DNA of 32,525 nucleotides from Patescibacteria group bacterium (GTDB lineage: Bacteria; Patescibacteriota; Patescibacteriia; UBA1558; GWA2-36-10): NCBI GenBank assembly GCA_028718865.1, contig JAQUKX010000009.1, positions 1-32,525 of the forward strand. The letters are read 5' to 3'. This document shows positions 23,036-32,018 of the stretch, piece by piece. Both the position numbers and the translations under genes were made by a program. Below the pieces are notes generated by a model. The model did not search any database and had not been told where the DNA came from. It was given only the letters and a program-made list of their open reading frames with translations. Position 1 is the first letter of the stretch; every line of letters starts with the position of its first letter.

Positions 23036-24132
23036 TGGCTATTATCGGATTAGAAGCCAGTCGGGCAAATAAACAGCATAAAACCGGCACTGAATGGTAT
23101 GCCTGGCATCTTTTGCAGAGTTTCAAAAAAATAAAAACCGAACAGCGTTTTGTTGTCTATTATAAAGATAATTTGTCCGGCGATCTACTTTTGGCGCCGG
23201 ATAATTTTTATTTTCAGAAATTGTCTTGGCCATTTAAAAAACTTTGGACGCATTTGCGGCTGGGGGCAGAGCTTTTTCGGCGGCCGCCGGACAAGTTTTT
23301 TGCCAGCAATGCCGTGCCGCTTTTGAGCCGTGGAGAGATAATTGCTACTATCCATGACTTGGGCTTTTGCAAAAATCCCGAGCTTTATCATTTTTTGGAA
23401 AAAATCTATCAGCGGCTTTCTCATATTCTGGCTATCAAAAAAGCCAAGAAGATAATAGCTGTATCCGAGAGCACCAAAAAGGATATTATCCAATATTTTC
23501 CCCAAGCCAAAAACAAAGTTAGGGTGATTCATCTGGGTTGGCAAGAAGGAATTTTTGCGCCCTTAAGTCAAGAGGAAAAGAAAAAATTTATTGATGACCA
23601 TGATTATCCGGATAATTATTTGCTTTATATCGGCCGGCTAGAGACCAAAAAAAATATCCAAAAATTGATTCTAGCTTACAAAAAAAGTAGTCGCCGTTGG
23701 CCTCTTATCTTAGCCGGCCGGCCGGGTAATTTTGGCTTTGATAAAATCCAAAAATTGATTCAGGATCCCCAGCTTAAAGACGACATTATTTTGACCGGAT
23801 ATGTCAGTCAGGCCAAGTATCCCAAGCTGATGGCCTGTGCTTCGGCTTTTGTTTTTCCTTCCAAATTTGAAGGCTTTGGCCTGCCTTTGCTTGAGGCCAT
23901 GGCTTGTTCTACTCCCATAGTTTGTTCTCAGATTCCGGCCTTAAAAGAAATAGCTGGACAAGCTGCTTTGTTTTTTGATCCTGATGATATTGATGATATC
24001 AAAAACAAGCTAGAAATTATTTTTGACAGCCCAGAAAGGCGTCAGAATTTAGTAGAAAAGGGGAGAGAAAGAATCAAAGATTTTTCTTGGGATAAAACAG
24101 CTAGAGAAACTCTGGATTATATTTTAGAATAA
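23035..24132 (+). CDS. GT4-family glycosyltransferase
   Basis: 365 aa GT-B enzyme. The N-terminal domain has IGLEASRANKQHKTGTEWYAWHLL and the AVSESTKKDIIQYFP helix; the C-terminal Rossmann-like half has LLYIGRLETKKNIQKLILAYK, FVFPSKFEGFGLPLLEAMACSTPIVCS (the E-x7-E motif for the nucleotide sugar) and PALKEIAGQAALFFDPDD. It probably moves a sugar from a nucleotide donor onto a lipid-linked or surface glycan; donor and acceptor are unknown. Being coupled to the mreB paralogue links it to envelope growth. Confidence 0.9.
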   Translation: MAIIGLEASRANKQHKTGTEWYAWHLLQSFKKIKTEQRFVVYYKDNLSGDLLLAPDNFYFQKLSWPFKKLWTHLRLGAELFRRPPDKFFASNAVPLLSRGEIIATIHDLGFCKNPELYHFLEKIYQRLSHILAIKKAKKIIAVSESTKKDIIQYFPQAKNKVRVIHLGWQEGIFAPLSQEEKKKFIDDHDYPDNYLLYIGRLETKKNIQKLILAYKKSSRRWPLILAGRPGNFGFDKIQKLIQDPQLKDDIILTGYVSQAKYPKLMACASAFVFPSKFEGFGLPLLEAMACSTPIVCSQIPALKEIAGQAALFFDPDDIDDIKNKLEIIFDSPERRQNLVEKGRERIKDFSWDKTARETLDYILE

Positions 24133-24154
24133 TCAACCCGACGGGTTAAAAACA

Positions 24155-24183
24155 TTGACAAAATCTAATAAATATTGTATATA
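24155..24183 (+). promoter_or_regulatory. promoter of the RNase P RNA gene
   Basis: A perfect TTGACA (24155-24160), a 17-nt spacer and TATATA (24178-24183); TATAAT overlaps at 24182-24187. The start near 24190-24196 agrees with the 5' end of the RNA. Confidence 0.7.
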
Positions 24184-24195
24184 TAATAAAGGTTT

Positions 24196-24644
24196 AAATA
24201 ACCAAGATGATCGCCCCAGCGCAGGCTGGGGAGGAAAGTCCGAACACCATTTGGCCCTGCCTAGCGGGGTAGCTAGTTGGTAACGCCAACCGTCTAGTCA
24301 GTGATGACTAGACAGGACAAGTGCAACAGAAAAGATTCCTCCGTGGATTACTCGCTTTGTTTGAGTTCATAGTTGGTCCAAGAATATATAAAATATGGAC
24401 CTGCCGTGAACCCGAACGTAGTGAGTGGTTCACGGTAAGGGTGAAATTGTCGGATAATCAGCCCACACGCTGTCTTGGTGACAAGGCAGAAGAGGTAAAC
24501 TCTAGCTGGTGAAAGAGCAAATAGGTTCCGCTAGTCGGAACGGGTAACTCGCTTGAGCTTTGCCGCGAGGCAGAGCCTAGATAGATGATCATCACTTTGG
24601 AGTCACTGGCTCCAAAGGACAGAATTCGGCTTATTAGGTTATTT
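24196..24644 (+). ncRNA. rnpB: RNase P RNA, bacterial type A-like
   Basis: The universal blocks are in order: GAGGAAAGTCCGAAC near the 5' end (24231-24245), AAGTGCAACAGAAAAGA in the CR-II/III region (about 24319-24335), GGTAAACTC, GAAAGAGCAAATAGG, and the 3' ACAGAATTCGGCTTAT (24620-24635). P1 is AAATAACC (24196-24203) with GGTTATTT (24637-24644), 8 bp, and sets the ends. At about 449 nt it is longer than most type A RNAs; part of the excess is a long hairpin near 24404-24436 (CCGTGAACC/GGTTCACGG). It is the catalytic RNA that trims tRNA 5' leaders. Confidence 0.95.
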
Positions 24645-24662
24645 GAGCCTTTTTAGTTTGAT

Positions 24663-24691
24663 TTGAAAAAAGGCCTAGCTGATGATATTAT
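24663..24691 (+). promoter_or_regulatory. promoter of the sugar-phosphate transferase operon (leaderless)
   Basis: TTGAAA (24663-24668), a 17-nt spacer and TATTAT (24686-24691); the ATG at 24698 lies 7 nt after the -10, so transcription should start at the start codon. No Shine-Dalgarno sequence is present. The -35 overlaps a hairpin downstream of rnpB (24647-24654 with 24667-24674). Confidence 0.55.
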
Positions 24692-24697
24692 ATTAGT

Positions 24698-26089
24698 ATG
24701 AAAAAAGCTGATTTTATTACCAATATTGTCCTAGTGCCTTTGGATTTTACCATGGTGCTTTTGGCGGCTATTAGCGCTTATTTTTTCCGCTTTTCTGAAG
24801 CAGTTAGTGATCTTAGACCCATTCTTTATGAAATATCTTTTGCTAGCTATTTGTCTTTGAGCTTCAAGGTAAGCATCTTTGCCATAATTGTTTTTGCTTT
24901 TAGCGGTTTTTATACCATGCGCAGCAAAAAGCTGGCCAAAGAACTGCCCAAAGTCATCAGCGGCGTTTCCGCTGTTTTGATTTTTTTGGTCTTGGCGATA
25001 TTTTGGCAAAGAGAACTTTTTTCTTCCCGTTTCATTATTATCACTTCCTGGGTGCTGGCGATTATTTATCTTTTTATCGCCAGGATTTTTGTTTTTGGCA
25101 TCAGGAATCTTTTTTTTAAAAAAGGCCGCGGTTTGGCTAGAGTGCTGGTCATAGGCCCGCAAGAAGAAAGCCAGCCCATAGTAGAGCTTTACAATAGTCA
25201 GCCTCGGCTGGGTTTCAAAGTGCTTGCCCAAAAAGAAAGCGTCCATAGCCTCTACAATGATCAGGAGTTGCAGCAAATGATAGCCGCCAAGCAGATAGAC
25301 GATATTATTCAGACCGATTCTTCTTTGTCCAAAGACGATGCCTTGGATCTTTTGACTTATTGCCAAGAAAATCATTTGCGCTTGCGCTATGTAGCCAATC
25401 TTTTTCAGGCGCAAAATATCAATGTAGAGTTGAATTCTTTGGCTGGTTTGCCGATAGTAGAAATAAAAGAAACGCCTTTGGACGGCTGGCGGCGAGTTTA
25501 TAAAAGAATATTTGATTTTGTTGGCGCTATTTTTTTAGCAGTTATACTTTTACCCATCTTTCTTGTCTTGGCTCTGCTTATCAAGCTGGATAGCCCGGGC
25601 CCGATTTTTGTCAGTTTAAATAGAGTAGGCCGCAAAGGCGAGACATTCAAGCTGTACAAATTCCGCTCCATGGTCAAAGACGCCCATAAGCTGAAAAGCG
25701 AGATGCTGAAATACAATGAAAGAAATGATGGACCTTTGTTTAAGATGAGTAATGATCCTCGTATTACCCGCTTTGGCCGTTTTTTGCGACGAACCAGCTT
25801 GGATGAGTTACCGCAGATTTTTAATGTTATAAGAGGCCAGATGAGTCTAGTAGGTCCTCGGCCGCATGAGCCGGAAGAAGTAGATAAATATCAGCGTGGT
25901 TATAAGCGGCTTTTGGCGCTTAAACCTGGCATTACTGGCATGGCTCAAGTTTCCGGCCGCAGTAATTTGCTTTTTGCCGAAGAAGCTAAGCTGGATATTT
26001 TTTATATTGAAAATTGGTCAATATTTTTGGACTTGATTATTATCCTCAAAACCCCCAAGGCCATGTTCAACAAGGGGGACAAGATATGA
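24698..26089 (+). CDS. polyprenyl-phosphate glycosyl-1-phosphate transferase (initiating sugar transferase)
   Basis: 463 aa. N-terminal half: four or so transmembrane helices (residues ~10-130), then a soluble CoA-binding-like domain (RVLVIGPQEESQPIV). C-terminal half: bacterial sugar transferase domain beginning RRVYKRIFDFVGAIFLAVILLPIF, then SPGPIFVSLNRVGRKGETFKLYKFRSM, TSLDELPQIFNVIRGQMSLVGPRP and LKPGITGMAQVSGRSN, the WbaP/CpsE/WcaJ signature with the Asp-Glu pair of LDELPQ. It transfers a sugar phosphate to undecaprenyl phosphate and so starts a surface polysaccharide. It heads an operon of glycosyltransferases, which fits. Confidence 0.93.
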   Translation: MKKADFITNIVLVPLDFTMVLLAAISAYFFRFSEAVSDLRPILYEISFASYLSLSFKVSIFAIIVFAFSGFYTMRSKKLAKELPKVISGVSAVLIFLVLAIFWQRELFSSRFIIITSWVLAIIYLFIARIFVFGIRNLFFKKGRGLARVLVIGPQEESQPIVELYNSQPRLGFKVLAQKESVHSLYNDQELQQMIAAKQIDDIIQTDSSLSKDDALDLLTYCQENHLRLRYVANLFQAQNINVELNSLAGLPIVEIKETPLDGWRRVYKRIFDFVGAIFLAVILLPIFLVLALLIKLDSPGPIFVSLNRVGRKGETFKLYKFRSMVKDAHKLKSEMLKYNERNDGPLFKMSNDPRITRFGRFLRRTSLDELPQIFNVIRGQMSLVGPRPHEPEEVDKYQRGYKRLLALKPGITGMAQVSGRSNLLFAEEAKLDIFYIENWSIFLDLIIILKTPKAMFNKGDKI

Positions 26090-27213
26090 AAGAAGCGGGC
26101 GACTACAAGCAGCTTTTGGCGAATAAAAAAATCGCTTTGGCGCACGATCATCTTTTTCAGATAGGTGGAGCGGAAAAAGTGCTGGCGGTTTTTGCAGACC
26201 TTTTTCCTAAAGCGCCAATTTTTACTTTGATAAATAATACTCGGGTTAGCCGCCGTCTGCTCAATCAAGAAAAAATCAAGGCTTCTTATTTGCAAAAAAT
26301 TCCTTTTGGCAGTGCTTTTTTCAAATATTTTTTGCTTTTGATGCCGCGAGCTTGGGAAAAGACGGATTTGAGCGATTATGATCTAGTGATAAGCTCGGCC
26401 TCAGCCTTTGTCAAAGGATTGTCCAAGGGAGCCAACACCAAGCACATTTGCTATTGCCATAGTCCCACTCGCTATCTTTGGGATGAAAAAGAGGAATATA
26501 TAATGAATCTTTCCGAAGGCAAGCTTTTTAAAAAAATTCTACCGCGTTTTTTAGATCAGTTGAGAAACCGAGATTTTATCCAGGCTCAAAAAGTAGATTT
26601 TTTTATTGCCAATTCCCGCTATATAGCCGAAAAAATTCGTCGTCACTACAAGCGTCAGGCTATGGTTATTTATCCGCCAGTCAAAGTAGATGATTTTTCC
26701 ATTAGTCAGGAAATAGACGATTATTATCTGATAGTCTCCCGCCTGCGTCCTTATAAAAAAGTGGATTTGGCCATCAAGGCTTTCAATAATTTGAAATTAC
26801 CCTTGAAAATTATCGGCACGGGCGCTGAATACAAACGTTTGAAAAAATCCGCCCGCTCCAATATTGAGTTTTTGGGGGACTTGAGCGATCAGGAAAGAAA
26901 TAGATATTTATCCCGTTGTCGAGCTTTTATTTATCCGCAGATAGAGGATTTTGGCATTTCTGCTTTGGAGGCAATGGCCGCCGGCCGGCCAGTGATAGCT
27001 TATAAGCAGGGAGGAGCTTTGGAAACAGTAATAGAAGGCTTGTCCGGCACTTTTTTTGAGGAGCAGACTTGGGAATCTCTGGCCCATAAAATTTTGCGTT
27101 TTGACTATAAGATTTTTGATCCAGAAAAAATCCGCCGTCACGCCAGAGAGTTTGACGAGAGTGTTTTTAAGCAAAAATTTTTGCAGACAGCCAGAGAGTT
27201 TATTAGTAATTAG
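26086..27213 (+). CDS. GT4-family glycosyltransferase (mannosyltransferase-like)
   Basis: I chose the ATG at 26086, which overlaps the stop of the sugar transferase by 4 nt (ATGA) and has AAGGGGGA upstream; a longer frame to 26014 would sit in that gene. The 375-aa protein has IALAHDHLFQIGGAEKVLAVFADLFP, then HICYCHSPTRYLWDE (typical of WbaZ-like GT4 enzymes), VSRLRPYKKVDLAIKAF and IEDFGISALEAMAAGRPVIAY with the donor-binding E-x7-E. It probably adds the second or a later sugar to the lipid-linked unit; GT4 members with the CHSPTRY-type motif often use GDP-mannose, but that is a guess. Confidence 0.9.
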   Translation: MKEAGDYKQLLANKKIALAHDHLFQIGGAEKVLAVFADLFPKAPIFTLINNTRVSRRLLNQEKIKASYLQKIPFGSAFFKYFLLLMPRAWEKTDLSDYDLVISSASAFVKGLSKGANTKHICYCHSPTRYLWDEKEEYIMNLSEGKLFKKILPRFLDQLRNRDFIQAQKVDFFIANSRYIAEKIRRHYKRQAMVIYPPVKVDDFSISQEIDDYYLIVSRLRPYKKVDLAIKAFNNLKLPLKIIGTGAEYKRLKKSARSNIEFLGDLSDQERNRYLSRCRAFIYPQIEDFGISALEAMAAGRPVIAYKQGGALETVIEGLSGTFFEEQTWESLAHKILRFDYKIFDPEKIRRHAREFDESVFKQKFLQTAREFISN

Positions 27214-27217
27214 TCAA

Positions 27218-28339
27218 ATGAATATAGCAGTTGACATCAGAGCTTTGAACAACAAAAAGCTTACCGGCATAGGCAAGTATATTTTTTATGCTCTGGAGTA
27301 TATCCTTGAAAATGATAAAAAAAACAAATATTATCTTTTCAGCTCCGGTCGCAAGCCTTTGAGCAAAGAGCAGCTGCCTAGTACTGGTAATTTTGAGTAT
27401 ATCCATATTAAAGTTCCCAACAAAGTGCTTAATTTTGCTCTCTGGGCCAATTGGCTGAAGCTGGACAAATTATTACCTGCTCAAATTGACCTTTTTTGGC
27501 TACCCAATCTTAATTTTGCCCGTTTCAGCCAAGGGGTTGATTATGTTTTGACTGTCCATGACCTTTCTTTTTTACACAGTCGCGAGTTTTATTCTCTCAA
27601 GCGGCGCTGGTGGCATAAGTTGATAGATGTGCCTTATTTGCTGACCAGAGCTCGCCAAGTGATAGCGGTTTCTTATAATACCAAAAGAGATATTTTGCGC
27701 TTTTTCCCTTTGGATGAAAAAAAGATAAAAATAATTAACCCCGGCATCTATAATCAAAAAATAGAAGCCAGCCGCGTTAGAGAAATTTTGGTTCAATATA
27801 ATCTTGATAAAAAATATTTTTTATATTTAGGAACCCTGGAGCCGAGAAAAAATATTTTGAGCATTGTTAAGGCTTTTGATCACTTCCATCGAGATTATCC
27901 TGATTATCAGTTATTGATAGTCGGCGGCAAAGGATGGATCTATAATCGTCTGTTGCGTTTGATCAAGAAAAAAGATTATGTCCGCTATCTGGGTTATGTA
28001 GACGGTGAACAGAAAGACGCTCTTTACAGCCTTTGCCAAGCTTTTATCTGGCCGTCTTTTTACGAGGGCTATGGCTTCCCGCCTTTGGAAGCTTTGGCTC
28101 ATGGCAAGCCACTGATAGTGAGCTATAAGACTTCTTTGCCGGAAACTTTGAAAACAGCAGCCATTTATGTGGATCCTTATAATATATCTGATATTTATCA
28201 GGCAATGATTAGCTTGGAAAAAGATCAGCTTTTGACCCAAGAACTAAAGCAGAGAGCGCGAGAATTTGCTTTGCCCTCTTGGAGAAGGCAAAGTCGTGAG
28301 ATCATAGATTGTCTGATGACTAAAACAATACCAAAGTGA
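27218..28339 (+). CDS. GT4-family glycosyltransferase
   Basis: The start is taken at ATG 27218 (4 nt after the previous stop), where the family's first strand begins: MNIAVDIRALNNKKLTGIGKY. The longer in-frame extension to 27056 lies inside the preceding gene. 373 aa with TVHDLSFLHSREFY, AVSYNTKRDILRFFP, FLYLGTLEPRKNILSIVKAF and FYEGYGFPPLEALAHGKPLIV. Donor and acceptor are unknown. It overlaps the next gene by 4 nt (GTGA). Confidence 0.9.
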   Translation: MNIAVDIRALNNKKLTGIGKYIFYALEYILENDKKNKYYLFSSGRKPLSKEQLPSTGNFEYIHIKVPNKVLNFALWANWLKLDKLLPAQIDLFWLPNLNFARFSQGVDYVLTVHDLSFLHSREFYSLKRRWWHKLIDVPYLLTRARQVIAVSYNTKRDILRFFPLDEKKIKIINPGIYNQKIEASRVREILVQYNLDKKYFLYLGTLEPRKNILSIVKAFDHFHRDYPDYQLLIVGGKGWIYNRLLRLIKKKDYVRYLGYVDGEQKDALYSLCQAFIWPSFYEGYGFPPLEALAHGKPLIVSYKTSLPETLKTAAIYVDPYNISDIYQAMISLEKDQLLTQELKQRAREFALPSWRRQSREIIDCLMTKTIPK

Positions 28340-29433
28340 AAATAGCCATTGATTTGAGAATTTTCGGTACTGAGCCGGGCGGCATAGGCCGCTATAACCA
28401 GAAGCTTTTGGAAGAATTGATAAAAATTGATTCCCAAAATTTTTATTTTTTGATTTTTAGGAAAAAGCCGGAGATAGAGTTGCCCAAAAATTTTCAAATT
28501 ATTTTATGCGATTGTACTTGGTATTCTTTTAAAGAGCAGTTGATTTTACCTTGGCTGCTTTATTGGCGGCGCTTGGATTTGGTGCATTTTACCCATTTCA
28601 ATGTGCCGGTTTTATATCGTAAAAAATTTGTAGTCACTGTTCATGATTTGATTATGACCAGATTTCCCAGCCGTCGGGCTAGTACGCTCAATAGTTGGGC
28701 TTTTGGCCTGAAGTATTTTTTTTATCGCCGGGTGATTGCTTATGCTGTAAAAAAAGCAAAAAAGATAATTGCGGTCTCCCAATTCGGCGCCGCGGACATC
28801 AAAGAATATTTTCAGCTGTCAGATAAGGCGGTCAAAAAAATAAAAGTGGTTTATGAAGGCGTCAGTTCATTGACGGCCGCGGCGCCTGACAGTAGCAGCG
28901 CTAGACTGGCTTGGCCGGAAAAATATTTTTTATATGTAGGCAATGCTTATCCCCATAAAAATCTAGAATTTTTAATCAAGGCCTTTGCTGTTTTTAGAAA
29001 AAATCATCCGGATTATCATCTAGTATTGGTCGGTAAAAAAAATTATTTTTACGAGCGTTTGGAAAAAGAAGCTAATTGTCCGCAAGTTATTTTTGCTGGC
29101 TATCTCAGCGATCAGGAATTGCTGGCGGCTTATCATCAAGCGCAAGCCTATGTTTTTCCTTCTTTGTTTGAAGGCTTTGGTTTACCGCCTTTGGAAGCCA
29201 TGTCTCAATCACTGCCGGTTTTGTCTAGTCAAGCAAGCTGTTTGCCGGAAATACTGGGAGAGGCAGCGCTTTATTTTGACCCCAAAAATCAAGCTGATTT
29301 AATCCAAAAGATGGAGGAGATAATAAGCAATGGTGATCTGCGTGATTTTTTGGTGCAAAAAGGACAAGAGCAAATTAAAAAATACTCTTGGGAAAAAATG
29401 AGCAAAGAGATTTTGGAAATTTATCAGAGTTAA
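28336..29433 (+). CDS. GT4-family glycosyltransferase
   Basis: The start is GTG at 28336, overlapping the previous stop (GTGA). 365 aa: MKIAIDLRIFGTEPGGIGRYNQKLLEEL, TVHDLIMTRFPSRR, AVSQFGAADIKEYFQL, FLYVGNAYPHKNLEFLIKAFAVF, SLFEGFGLPPLEAMSQSLPVLSS and LPEILGEAALYFDPKNQ. It is clearly related to the preceding gene over its whole length (same motif order and wording), so the two probably arose by duplication. It is the last of three GT4 genes after the initiating transferase. Confidence 0.9.
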   Translation: MKIAIDLRIFGTEPGGIGRYNQKLLEELIKIDSQNFYFLIFRKKPEIELPKNFQIILCDCTWYSFKEQLILPWLLYWRRLDLVHFTHFNVPVLYRKKFVVTVHDLIMTRFPSRRASTLNSWAFGLKYFFYRRVIAYAVKKAKKIIAVSQFGAADIKEYFQLSDKAVKKIKVVYEGVSSLTAAAPDSSSARLAWPEKYFLYVGNAYPHKNLEFLIKAFAVFRKNHPDYHLVLVGKKNYFYERLEKEANCPQVIFAGYLSDQELLAAYHQAQAYVFPSLFEGFGLPPLEAMSQSLPVLSSQASCLPEILGEAALYFDPKNQADLIQKMEEIISNGDLRDFLVQKGQEQIKKYSWEKMSKEILEIYQS

Positions 29434-29438
29434 AAATT

Positions 29439-29466
29439 TTGTTCTCAAGCCAAAATCTGGTATAAT
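29439..29466 (+). promoter_or_regulatory. extended -10 promoter of the DUF4012 gene
   Basis: TGGTATAAT (29458-29466, TG-n-TATAAT) with a weak TTGTTC 16 nt upstream (29439-29444). The start would be near 29473, giving a leader of about 23 nt before the ATG at 29496. Confidence 0.6.
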
Positions 29467-29495
29467 ATACACAGCAATTTTTTGCTTGATAATTT

Positions 29496-32018
29496 ATGAC
29501 GCCTAGGCAGAAAAAAAATCCTAAAATCACTTCCAATAATATATTGGAAATCAAAACTAGCTTGTTAAATGATCTGGATCAATTTTTGATTGATGAAAAT
29601 ATTGATCATGGCCAGCGCCAAGAGCAAAAACAAAAAGCTTTAGCTGAGCTGGACAAGCTCATTCGTCAGGAATTGCCCTACAACAGTATTTTGTCAACCA
29701 TAAAAAAAGACAGTCAAAAAGATATCCAAGAAAAATCAGCGCCTTTATCGGCAAAAACAAGCGAAGAGAGCAGGAGTGATGATTTTCCGCCTTTGCGCTC
29801 ATCTCATATTCTTGATTTGCGGCCTTTGACTTCCAGCGGCAAAAAAACAAAAAGCAACCTGGAAGATGGTTATAGGAATTTTAAGGAAAAAATAAAAGTT
29901 AGCTTAAAAAAGGCTAATTCAGAAAAAAATAAAACTTCGGCCAAAACAAGTCCTGTCTCGTCGCCAAAGATAAAAACTCGCCAGAATTTGAGCCCAAAAA
30001 TAAATATCCCCGCAATATTTAATTCTCTTAATTGGCGGCCAGCTTTTAGCAAGGGCATAACTTTTGCTTTGATAGTTTTATTGCTTTTGGCTCCTATCAG
30101 AGCTTTGGTTTTTCTCAACAATTTTCAGGCCGATAAACTAAAATTGTTTGATTTTGGCTGGCAGGGAATCTTGGATTTTCAATCGGGCGCTATTTCAGCT
30201 TCAGAGCATTCTTATGATACGGCGCAAGCGGATTTTGAGAGGGCTTTGGTCAATTTTCAGCAGGCGCAAGAGATATTATCTCAATATAACCAAAATCTTT
30301 TGAGCGCGGCTTCTTATATTCCGGTGCTGGGCCGGCCTTTTTCTTTGAGTCAGGATCTTTTGGAAGTAGCGGCCAGCTTGTCAGAAGCAGCCGGCATCCT
30401 CAATGAGCAGGCGACTATTGGCGCCAATCCCACGGAGTATATTTATGTTGCTCATAGGCAGATAAAAACATCTTTGCCTCATCTGGAAAGAGCCAATAAA
30501 AAACTTCAAGGCAGTTCTTTGGTTCTTTTGCCGCCGGAATTGAAGCCTTATTTTGAAGAATTAAAAATGTATTTGCCTCTGGCTTTGGACAATTTTTATA
30601 CTTTGGAAGACATTTTTTCCGTACTTTTGGGGGTTTTGGGTCATGAGAGTCAGCAAAGATATCTTTTCCTTTTCCAAAACAACAATGAGCTTAGAGCTAG
30701 TGGCGGATTTATCGGCAGTATTGCTATTTTTGATATTTATCAGGGCAAGGTAAACAAATTGGAGGTCCCTCGCGGCGGAACTTATGATCTGGCTTACGGG
30801 CAAAAAATAAATCTGAAAGCGCCTGATGCTTTGTCACTGATTAATTCCAATTTTAACATTTGGGATGCCAATTGGTGGTATGATTTTCCTACTTCGGCCA
30901 AAAAAATAATCTGGTTTTATCAAAACGGCGGCGGTTCTTCCTTAGATGGCGTAGTAGCGATAAATGCCACTTTGTTGGGTGAGTTGATAAAAATAGTCGG
31001 GCCAGTCAGTTTGAATAATGATAATTATGCTATAGAGATAAATGCTGATAATTTTTTGGCCGTATTGCAAGAAGAGGTGGAGCTCAATTACGATCCGGAA
31101 ATAAATGAGCCAAAAGGAGTGATAGCTGATTTGGCTCCTTTGGTTTTGGAAAAAATCTTGCAAACAGATGATCATCGCTCCTTGGTGTCAGTTTTAACTA
31201 GGAGCCTGTCCAATAAAGATATACAGCTTTATCTAAGCGATGAAAAATTACAAAAAAAATTAGAAAACTATGGCTGGACGGGCGCAGCCGAGAGCAATAA
31301 TCGCGATTATTTGGCCGTAATTTCTACCAATATCGGCGGCGGCAAGACAGATTTGGACATTAGTCAGACCATAGATCATCAGGTAGAAATAAGGCCCAAC
31401 GGCGAAATTATAAATACTTTGAGAATAACTAGGACAAATCATGGTCCAGAAGAAAATATCTTTGCCGGCATAGACGGTGGCAATGTTGCTTATTTGCGTA
31501 TTTATACTCCTTTGGGTTCGCAATTTATGGAAGCGCGCGGTTTTGACAAGCTGCCCGGTAATTATTTCCGAGGCGACCCCTTTGCGCGATATGACAGCGA
31601 TGTTTTGAAGGAAGAAAATAAAAAAGTGATAGACAGTAGTTCGGGCATGGAAATATACGAGAGTCTTGGCAAAACAGTTTTTGCCGACTGGATGACGCTG
31701 CAGCCCGGGCAGTCGAAAACAGTTTTGTTAAAATACAAATTGCCTTTTAAATTTAATTTTTCCGACCCTTTGGTCAATAATTGGTGGGACAAGTTGTTTA
31801 AAAAAGATTTGCTCTTGAACAATTACAGTCTCTTGCTTCAGTCTCAATCCGGTCAGAAAAATACGGTTTTCCATTCTTCTGTTTTGTTGCCCGAGGAAAG
31901 TCGCGTGGTTTTCAAAAACGCCACTGATATTAATAGTCTCAAAGTCGCCGACCAACTGGTGGCTTATGACAGCGAGCTGGAAAGAGATCATTATTTTGGA
32001 TTTATATTGGTAAAATAA
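29496..32018 (+). CDS. DUF4012-domain membrane protein
   Basis: 840 aa. Residues 1-180 are charged, Lys/Ser-rich and probably disordered and cytoplasmic; one transmembrane helix follows (about 186-207, GITFALIVLLLLAPIRALVFL); then a large extracytoplasmic part. That part has a helical segment (ALVNFQQAQEILSQYNQNLL) and the DUF4012 core: YLFLFQNNNELRASGGFIGSIAIFDI, VPRGGTYDLAYG, WDANWWYDFPTSAKKIIWFYQNGGG and VVAINATLLGELIKIVGPVS. DUF4012 proteins are frequent in Patescibacteria and Gram-positive actinobacteria near polysaccharide genes; the core resembles LytR-CpsA-Psr-like surroundings in context, but its chemistry is not established. Its site next to glycosyltransferases and MurJ suggests a role in placing glycans on the surface. 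Confidence 0.87.
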   Translation: MTPRQKKNPKITSNNILEIKTSLLNDLDQFLIDENIDHGQRQEQKQKALAELDKLIRQELPYNSILSTIKKDSQKDIQEKSAPLSAKTSEESRSDDFPPLRSSHILDLRPLTSSGKKTKSNLEDGYRNFKEKIKVSLKKANSEKNKTSAKTSPVSSPKIKTRQNLSPKINIPAIFNSLNWRPAFSKGITFALIVLLLLAPIRALVFLNNFQADKLKLFDFGWQGILDFQSGAISASEHSYDTAQADFERALVNFQQAQEILSQYNQNLLSAASYIPVLGRPFSLSQDLLEVAASLSEAAGILNEQATIGANPTEYIYVAHRQIKTSLPHLERANKKLQGSSLVLLPPELKPYFEELKMYLPLALDNFYTLEDIFSVLLGVLGHESQQRYLFLFQNNNELRASGGFIGSIAIFDIYQGKVNKLEVPRGGTYDLAYGQKINLKAPDALSLINSNFNIWDANWWYDFPTSAKKIIWFYQNGGGSSLDGVVAINATLLGELIKIVGPVSLNNDNYAIEINADNFLAVLQEEVELNYDPEINEPKGVIADLAPLVLEKILQTDDHRSLVSVLTRSLSNKDIQLYLSDEKLQKKLENYGWTGAAESNNRDYLAVISTNIGGGKTDLDISQTIDHQVEIRPNGEIINTLRITRTNHGPEENIFAGIDGGNVAYLRIYTPLGSQFMEARGFDKLPGNYFRGDPFARYDSDVLKEENKKVIDSSSGMEIYESLGKTVFADWMTLQPGQSKTVLLKYKLPFKFNFSDPLVNNWWDKLFKKDLLLNNYSLLLQSQSGQKNTVFHSSVLLPEESRVVFKNATDINSLKVADQLVAYDSELERDHYFGFILVK

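Noticed and set aside
24135-24147. Terminator between the glycosyltransferase gene and rnpB
   Set aside because: AACCC/GGGTT forms only a 5-bp stem and is followed by AAAAAC rather than a T-run.
24731-25414. 227-aa open frame on the minus strand
   Set aside because: It is antisense to the sugar transferase and lacks any recognisable domain or ribosome binding site.
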